NCBI RefSeq assembly: GCF_001017435.1
Contig: NZ_CP011371.1
Location: forward strand, 6,200,001 to 6,264,000
Direction of reading: 5' to 3'
DNA from: Caldimonas brevitalea
GTDB taxonomy: Bacteria; Pseudomonadota; Gammaproteobacteria; Burkholderiales; Burkholderiaceae_C
DNA length: 64,000 nt
In this document: positions 60,000 to 64,000 of the stretch, piece by piece
How the letters are laid out: each line of letters opens with the position of its first letter
Numbering within the stretch: position 1 is the first letter of the stretch
The notes under the pieces: generated by a model
The model's input: the letters and a program-made list of their open reading frames with translations, nothing else
What the model was told of the DNA's origin: nothing
The model's database searches: none
Made by a program: the position numbers and the translations under genes

Positions 60000-60596
60000 T
60001 CAGGGTGATACCGTGGCCTGGCCCAGCACGTTGCCACTTTCGGCGTCGCGCACCTCGACGCTCTGCCAACCGCCGGCCGGCAGCACGGCAAACACGCAGG
60101 GGCGCGACAAGGCGGTCGCCGCATAACCGCCGGGTGCCGGGCGTGTCACCTTCACCGGCATCACCAGCGTGTCGCCGCGCCGGGTGAGCGTGGTGCCGGC
60201 GACACTCACCTGGTAGCCCAGCGTGGGCTGGGTGTCCATCACATACGCCACCACCCGCTGCTGCGGCCAGCGCAACGCCCGTCCCCAGCCGGTGTCCCCG
60301 GCGGCGCCGGCCCCCTGGCGCCAGCTCTGCGCGTTGCTGAACAGGCTCACCGGGCTGCTCGGCTCATTCAACGGGCACTGTCGATACGGGTACTGCGCGG
60401 TGACCGGGACGGTGGTGTTTTCGGTGCGGCCCACCTTCGCGCCGGCACCGGCGCCGCCCGCGCCGCCGATGCTGCCGGGCGTCTCGCAGCCCGTCAGCAC
60501 CACCGCAGCGGCAACGCCGGCCAATAGTGCTGCGGTATGCCGGGCCGCGCGCGGCGAAGCAGAGGGCCTCGTGCGGGATCCAAAGCTGCGGGACAT
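60000..60596 (-). CDS. PrcB-like lipoprotein
   Basis: A 198-residue protein with an N-terminal basic region, a hydrophobic stretch and the lipobox VLTGC. The C-terminal 95 residues (QQRVVAYVMDTQPTLGYQVSVAGTTLTRRGDTLVMPVKVTRPAPGGYAATALSRPCVFAVLPAGG) resemble the PrcB C-terminal domain, first described in a treponemal protease complex. The ATG at 60596 was chosen because AAGGAG lies six bases upstream; a second ATG 15 bases earlier is less well placed. It diverges from purU. No protease gene is adjacent. Confidence 0.7.
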   Translation of the reverse strand: MSRSFGSRTRPSASPRAARHTAALLAGVAAAVVLTGCETPGSIGGAGGAGAGAKVGRTENTTVPVTAQYPYRQCPLNEPSSPVSLFSNAQSWRQGAGAAGDTGWGRALRWPQQRVVAYVMDTQPTLGYQVSVAGTTLTRRGDTLVMPVKVTRPAPGGYAATALSRPCVFAVLPAGGWQSVEVRDAESGNVLGQATVSP

Positions 60597-60762
60597 GTCA
60601 GGCTCCTTCATGATCTGATCGAAATGCATGCGGCGCTTTATACGCGAGCCGCCACGGCCGGCGCCGCGACGCCACGCCACGGGTGTGTCGGCGGGTTACG
60701 CCCGGGTGGGGGGCTGCTGCCGCTGCCACCATCCTTACAATTCGCGCTACTGAAAGCAGCTC

Positions 60763-61647
60763 ATGAACCCGTCGCAAGAATTCATCCTGACCCTGTCGTG
60801 CAAGGACGCCAAAGGCATCGTCTACGCCGTCTCCGGCCTGCTCTACCAGGCAGGCTGCAACATCATCGACTCGCAGCAGTTCGGCGATGTGCAGGACCCC
60901 GACGGCACCGGCCTGTTTTTCATGCGGGTGCATTTCGAGGCGCCGCCTCACCTGGCCGACGCGGCCACGCTCGACCGCTTGTTCGTCAACGTCAGCCAGC
61001 AGTTCGGCATGGAGGCGAAGTTCCATTCGCTGGCGCGCCGCCCGCGCCTGCTGATCATGGTCAGCAAGCACGGCCACTGTTTGAACGACCTGATGTTCCG
61101 CTGGCGCTCGGGGCAGTTGCCGGTGGACATCCCGGCGATCGTCTCCAACCATCCCGACTTCGCCGAACTGGCCGCCAGCTACGGTGTGCCCTTCCACCAC
61201 CTGCCCTTGCCGACCGGCGCGTCGGCCGAGGCCAAGCGGGCACAGGAGCAGGAGGTCGAACGCTTGTTCGAGCAGCACGACATCGACCTGGTGGTGCTGG
61301 CGCGCTACATGCAGATCCTGAGCCCGGAGTTCTGCCGCTTTCTGCGCGGGCGCGCGATCAACATCCACCACAGCTTCCTGCCAAGCTTCAAGGGCGCCAA
61401 GCCGTACTACCAGGCGCACGAGCGCGGCGTGAAGCTGATTGGCGCGACGGCGCACTATGTCACGGCCGACCTGGACGAAGGGCCGATCATCGAGCAGGAT
61501 GTCGAGCGCGTCGACCATTCGCTGAGCCCGGAAGACTTCACCGCTGTGGGCCGCGACGTCGAATGTGTCGTGCTGGCCCGCGCCGTGCGCTGGCATGTCG
61601 AACACCGGGTGTTGATGAACGGCCCCAAGACGGTCGTCTTCACCTGA
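60763..61647 (+). CDS. purU: formyltetrahydrofolate deformylase
   Basis: A 294-residue enzyme that releases formate from 10-formyltetrahydrofolate. The N-terminal ACT domain (about 8-85) starts LTLSCKDAKGIVYAVSGLLYQAGCNIIDSQQF. The formyltransferase-like domain has the catalytic Asn200-x-His202 in INIHHSFLPSFKGAKPY and Asp238 in ADLDEGPII. RARYMQ-like LARYMQILS also fits. It diverges from the PrcB-like gene. Confidence 0.95.
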   Translation: MNPSQEFILTLSCKDAKGIVYAVSGLLYQAGCNIIDSQQFGDVQDPDGTGLFFMRVHFEAPPHLADAATLDRLFVNVSQQFGMEAKFHSLARRPRLLIMVSKHGHCLNDLMFRWRSGQLPVDIPAIVSNHPDFAELAASYGVPFHHLPLPTGASAEAKRAQEQEVERLFEQHDIDLVVLARYMQILSPEFCRFLRGRAINIHHSFLPSFKGAKPYYQAHERGVKLIGATAHYVTADLDEGPIIEQDVERVDHSLSPEDFTAVGRDVECVVLARAVRWHVEHRVLMNGPKTVVFT

Positions 61648-61748
61648 GTTTGGGGGCTCGGCGAGCCGCCCCTGCCTCGAAGCGAGGCGGGCGGCCCCTG
61701 CCACGCGCCCTGCTTCAACCCGCCTCTTCGTGACATCAGGAACCCGCC

Positions 61749-62186
61749 ATGTCCAAACCTGTCGCCCTGCTCGCCTCGCCCGACGACATCGAAGCGCAGT
61801 TCTATGAAGCGCTGCAGCAGGGCGACGTCGACAAGCTGATGGCCGTCTGGTCGGACGACGACGAGATCGTTTGCGTGCACCCGGGCGGCCCGCGCCTGGT
61901 CGGTGCGGCCGCCATTCGGACCGCCTTCGAAGAGATGTTCGCCAACGCCCGCGTGCAGGCACGCGCCGACAAGGTGCGCCGCGTGCAGACCCTGACCACC
62001 GCGGTGCACAGCGTGCTGGAGCAAGTCGAGGTGGCCACCTCCGACGGCGTGCGCACCGCGTGGGTGGTGGCCACCAACGTCTATGTCAAAACCCCGCTCG
62101 GCTGGCGCATGGTGTGCCACCACGCCAGCCCCGGCACCACGCGCGAACTGCAGGACGTGGCCAATGCGCCCGCGCTGCTGCACTGA
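61749..62186 (+). CDS. SnoaL/DUF4440-like NTF2-fold protein
   Basis: A 145-residue NTF2-fold protein. DDIEAQFYEALQQGDVDKLMAVWSDDDEIVCVHPGGPRLVGAAAIRTAFEEMF and a closing VYVKTPLGWRMVCHHAS are typical of the SnoaL_3/DUF4440 group. These are small pocket proteins of mostly unknown substrate. ATCAGGAA precedes the start. It lies 21 bases before the hydrolase gene and is probably co-transcribed with it. Confidence 0.85.
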   Translation: MSKPVALLASPDDIEAQFYEALQQGDVDKLMAVWSDDDEIVCVHPGGPRLVGAAAIRTAFEEMFANARVQARADKVRRVQTLTTAVHSVLEQVEVATSDGVRTAWVVATNVYVKTPLGWRMVCHHASPGTTRELQDVANAPALLH

Positions 62187-62207
62187 CACCGGCCGGGGGT
62201 TGCGGCG

Positions 62208-63206
62208 ATGCTGAGCTACCGCGCGCCACGCTGGTTGAGCGGCTCCGGCCCGGTCGGCGGCAACGTCCAGACCATCTGGCCGGCCCTGTTCTCACGGCGC
62301 TTTCTCGGCCCGCCGCCGGCCTATTCGCGAGAACGCTGGCCCACGCCCGACGGTGATTTCGTCGACGTCGACCGGCTGCGCTACGACACCGCGCACGCGC
62401 CGGCCCCCGATGCGCCGCTGCTGGTGATGTTCCACGGCCTGGAAGGCTCGTCGCGCAGCCACTATGCCGAGGCGTTCGCGCATTTTGCCGACCGCCACCG
62501 CTGGCACTACGCGGTGCCGCACTTCCGCGGCTGTTCCGGCGAGTTGAACCTGGCGCCGCGCGCCTACCACTCGGGCGACTATGAAGAGGTCGGCTGGATC
62601 CTGGCGCGGCTGCGCACGGCCCACAGCGGGCCGATGCTGGCGGTGGGCGTCTCGCTCGGCGGCAACGCCTTGCTGCGCTGGGCGGAAGAGGCGGGCGACA
62701 CGGCAGTTCCGGTCGTCAAGGCGGTCGCTGCGGTGAGTTCGCCGCTCGACCTGGCCGCCGGCGGCATGGCCATCGGGCGGGGCTTCAACCGGCTGGTCTA
62801 CAGCCGCATGTTCCTCAACAGCCTGAAGCCGAAAGCCTTGCGCATGCTCGCCCGCCACCCCGGGCTGTTCGACCGCGAGCGCCTGTTGGCCGCCTCGGAC
62901 CTGTACGAGTTCGACAATGTGTTCACAGCGCCCCTGCACGGCTTCAAGGACACCGACGACTACTGGGCGCGCGCCTCCAGCAAGCCGCATCTGCACCGCA
63001 TCCGCGTGCCGGCCCTGGTGCTCAACGCGCTCAACGATCCCTTCGTCCCGGCCGACAGCCTGCCACGGCCCGACCAGGTGGGGTCGATGGTGACCTTGTG
63101 GCAGCCCAGGCACGGCGGCCACGTCGGCTTCCCCTCCGGCAGCTGGCCAGGACACGTCTTGACACTGCCCGAACAGGTGCTGAGCTGGATGCGCAACCGG
63201 CTTTGA
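62208..63206 (+). CDS. YheT-like alpha/beta hydrolase
   Basis: A 332-residue hydrolase of the YheT/ABHD1-3 family. GNVQTIWPALF near the N-terminus is the family hallmark. LLVMFHGLEGSSRSHYAE holds the oxyanion region and nucleophile Ser149 is in GVSLGGNALLRW. The Asp is in NALNDPFVP and the His in RHGGHVGF. It is a likely esterase or lipase-like enzyme with unknown substrate. It is followed closely by the conserved unknown gene. Confidence 0.9.
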   Translation: MLSYRAPRWLSGSGPVGGNVQTIWPALFSRRFLGPPPAYSRERWPTPDGDFVDVDRLRYDTAHAPAPDAPLLVMFHGLEGSSRSHYAEAFAHFADRHRWHYAVPHFRGCSGELNLAPRAYHSGDYEEVGWILARLRTAHSGPMLAVGVSLGGNALLRWAEEAGDTAVPVVKAVAAVSSPLDLAAGGMAIGRGFNRLVYSRMFLNSLKPKALRMLARHPGLFDRERLLAASDLYEFDNVFTAPLHGFKDTDDYWARASSKPHLHRIRVPALVLNALNDPFVPADSLPRPDQVGSMVTLWQPRHGGHVGFPSGSWPGHVLTLPEQVLSWMRNRL

Positions 63207-63243
63207 GCGAGCATTGCGGTTTGCAGTGAACGAGGAAGTCTCG

Positions 63244-63786
63244 ATGGACGACATCGTCAAGGCCGCGCTGAAGAAATGGCCCAACGTGCCGGCATGCCAC
63301 GGCTGGCTGGCCCTCGACGCACGTGGCGACTGGTACATGCGCGACGACCGCATCCAGGCGGCCGGCCCCTTCCCCGAGGTGAAGGGCAGCCGCATCACCC
63401 ACGACAAGCTGAAAGACTTCATCCACCGCAACTATGCGGCCGACGAACAAGGGGCCTGGTTCTTCCAGAACGGCCCGCAGCGCGTCTACGTCGAACTCGA
63501 AGCCGCGCCCTACGTCTGGCGGCTGCAAGCCGACCCGAGCGGCCCGGTCGTCATCTGGGCCCACACTGGCACGCCGGCGCACTTCGAATCGGCGGTGCTC
63601 GATGAACATGGGCGCTTGTTTCTGCACACCGACCTCGGCTTCGGTGTCGTGCACAGCCTCGACATGGAGGCGGCCGCGCAGGCGGTGGAAACCGGCTTGT
63701 GGCCGCTGCAGGAGCTGCGCTTTGCCGAACTGCCCGGCCGCTTCGGCTACCGTCTCAGCCCGCAGCGCGATCTGGCGCCCGGCTGA
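63244..63786 (+). CDS. conserved hypothetical protein of Burkholderiales type
   Basis: A 180-residue soluble protein starting MDDIVKAALKKWPNVPACHGWLALDARGDWYMRD, rich in Trp and aromatic residues. The pattern matches a DUF found after YheT-like or metabolic genes in beta-proteobacteria, which I recall as DUF2944/2946-like but cannot confirm. AGGAAG precedes the ATG at 63244. A 30-base longer frame is possible but lacks a site. Function unknown. Confidence 0.75.
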   Translation: MDDIVKAALKKWPNVPACHGWLALDARGDWYMRDDRIQAAGPFPEVKGSRITHDKLKDFIHRNYAADEQGAWFFQNGPQRVYVELEAAPYVWRLQADPSGPVVIWAHTGTPAHFESAVLDEHGRLFLHTDLGFGVVHSLDMEAAAQAVETGLWPLQELRFAELPGRFGYRLSPQRDLAPG

Positions 63787-63850
63787 GCCTCAACGCTGCA
63801 CTTCATTGCCGCGCGTCGACGTCTTGCATCGGGCCTCTGCGCACCCATGA

Positions 63851-63875
63851 AAAAGGCCGGTCTCGAGACCGGCCT
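63851..63875 (-). terminator. rho-independent terminator of the cytochrome c gene
   Basis: A self-complementary stem (63854-63864 with 63865-63875) is preceded on the plus strand by AAAAA, which reads TTTTT after the stem on the minus strand. It lies 55 bases beyond the minus-strand stop at 63930. Plus-strand CTTCGCTT after it may help it act in both directions. Confidence 0.8.
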
Positions 63876-63929
63876 CTTCGCTTCAGATGGAAGCTTCAGC
63901 TGAGAAGCACAACGCTCACTTCGACGCGC

Positions 63930-64000
63930 TCACTTCGAGGCGTTCACCATGTAGGTGACGACTTCCTTGATGTCGGCGTCGCTGGCGCTCATCGCGCCAC
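63930..64000 (-). CDS. C-terminal fragment of a small cytochrome c (c5-like)
   Basis: Twenty-two codons are visible before the right edge on the minus strand, reading GAMSASDADIKEVVTYMVNASK then TGA. The end pattern (Met ligand region nearby, SASDADIKEVVTYMV helix) is typical of class I cytochromes c of the c5/c551 type, where this helix closes the haem fold. The haem-binding CxxCH motif must lie outside the window. A 14-base near-repeat (63916-63929 and 63930-63943) duplicates the area around the stop. Confidence 0.75.
   Translation of the reverse strand, partial: GAMSASDADIKEVVTYMVNASK

Overview
The window is about 64 kb of very GC-rich, gene-dense DNA with short spacers, many ATGA/GTGA gene overlaps and strong G/C third-position bias. 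Gene content points to a betaproteobacterium of the order Burkholderiales: lplT next to alr and radA, ilvE followed by a small zf-CHCC protein, a DUF2917 gene beside a MocR regulator, and a glycerol ABC importer. The genus cannot be fixed from the sequence alone. I found no rRNA, tRNA, CRISPR array or insertion sequence.

Layout. 1-5.3 kb holds small accessory genes: a beta-propeller lipoprotein, a DUF3606-like protein, a protein-glutaminase-like protein with a visible Cys-His-Asp triad, a small unknown protein and a secreted beta/gamma-crystallin protein. 5.4-17.8 kb is a complete glycerol locus. A minus-strand operon glpD-glpS-glpT-glpP-glpQ-glpU-glpV faces a plus-strand group glpR-glpK-glpV2 across a control region rich in TTTCGTTT/AAACGAAA words. 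The importer brings in glycerol, GlpK phosphorylates it, GlpD oxidises it, and GlpR is the likely repressor. The two solute-binding proteins are close paralogues in inverted orientation flanking the locus, and the two ATPases are degenerate in complementary ways.

18-29 kb holds a chemoreceptor, a VOC/WYL-regulator pair, a possible four-gene unit (KamA-like radical SAM aminomutase, class IV aminotransferase, DMT exporter, AraC regulator), a RES-type toxin-antitoxin pair and another VOC protein. 27.9-36 kb is a minus-strand seven-gene unit: Dpp/Opp-type ABC importer (B, C, D, F, A), amidase and a TTC38-like TPR protein. The C permease is split by a one-base frameshift. 36-37.9 kb encodes an aromatic aminotransferase and a glutathione peroxidase. 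38.2-45.1 kb is a Chp/Pil-like signalling cluster (response regulator, CheW-like, PilJ-like receptor, hybrid CheA/ChpA).

45-64 kb is mostly housekeeping: a DMT transporter, lplT, alr, a MocR regulator diverging from a DUF2917 gene, a thioesterase, radA, an ABM protein, a phosphoesterase, lipoproteins, an orphan sugar-binding protein behind a LacI-type palindrome, ilvE, zf-CHCC, a TAXI protein, a PrcB-like lipoprotein, purU, a SnoaL-like protein, a YheT-like hydrolase, a conserved unknown, and the C-terminus of a cytochrome c at the right edge.

Strongest candidates for something not well described are the KamA/aminotransferase/exporter unit, the protein-glutaminase-like protein, the asymmetric GlpS/GlpT ATPase pair, and the inverted glpV duplication.
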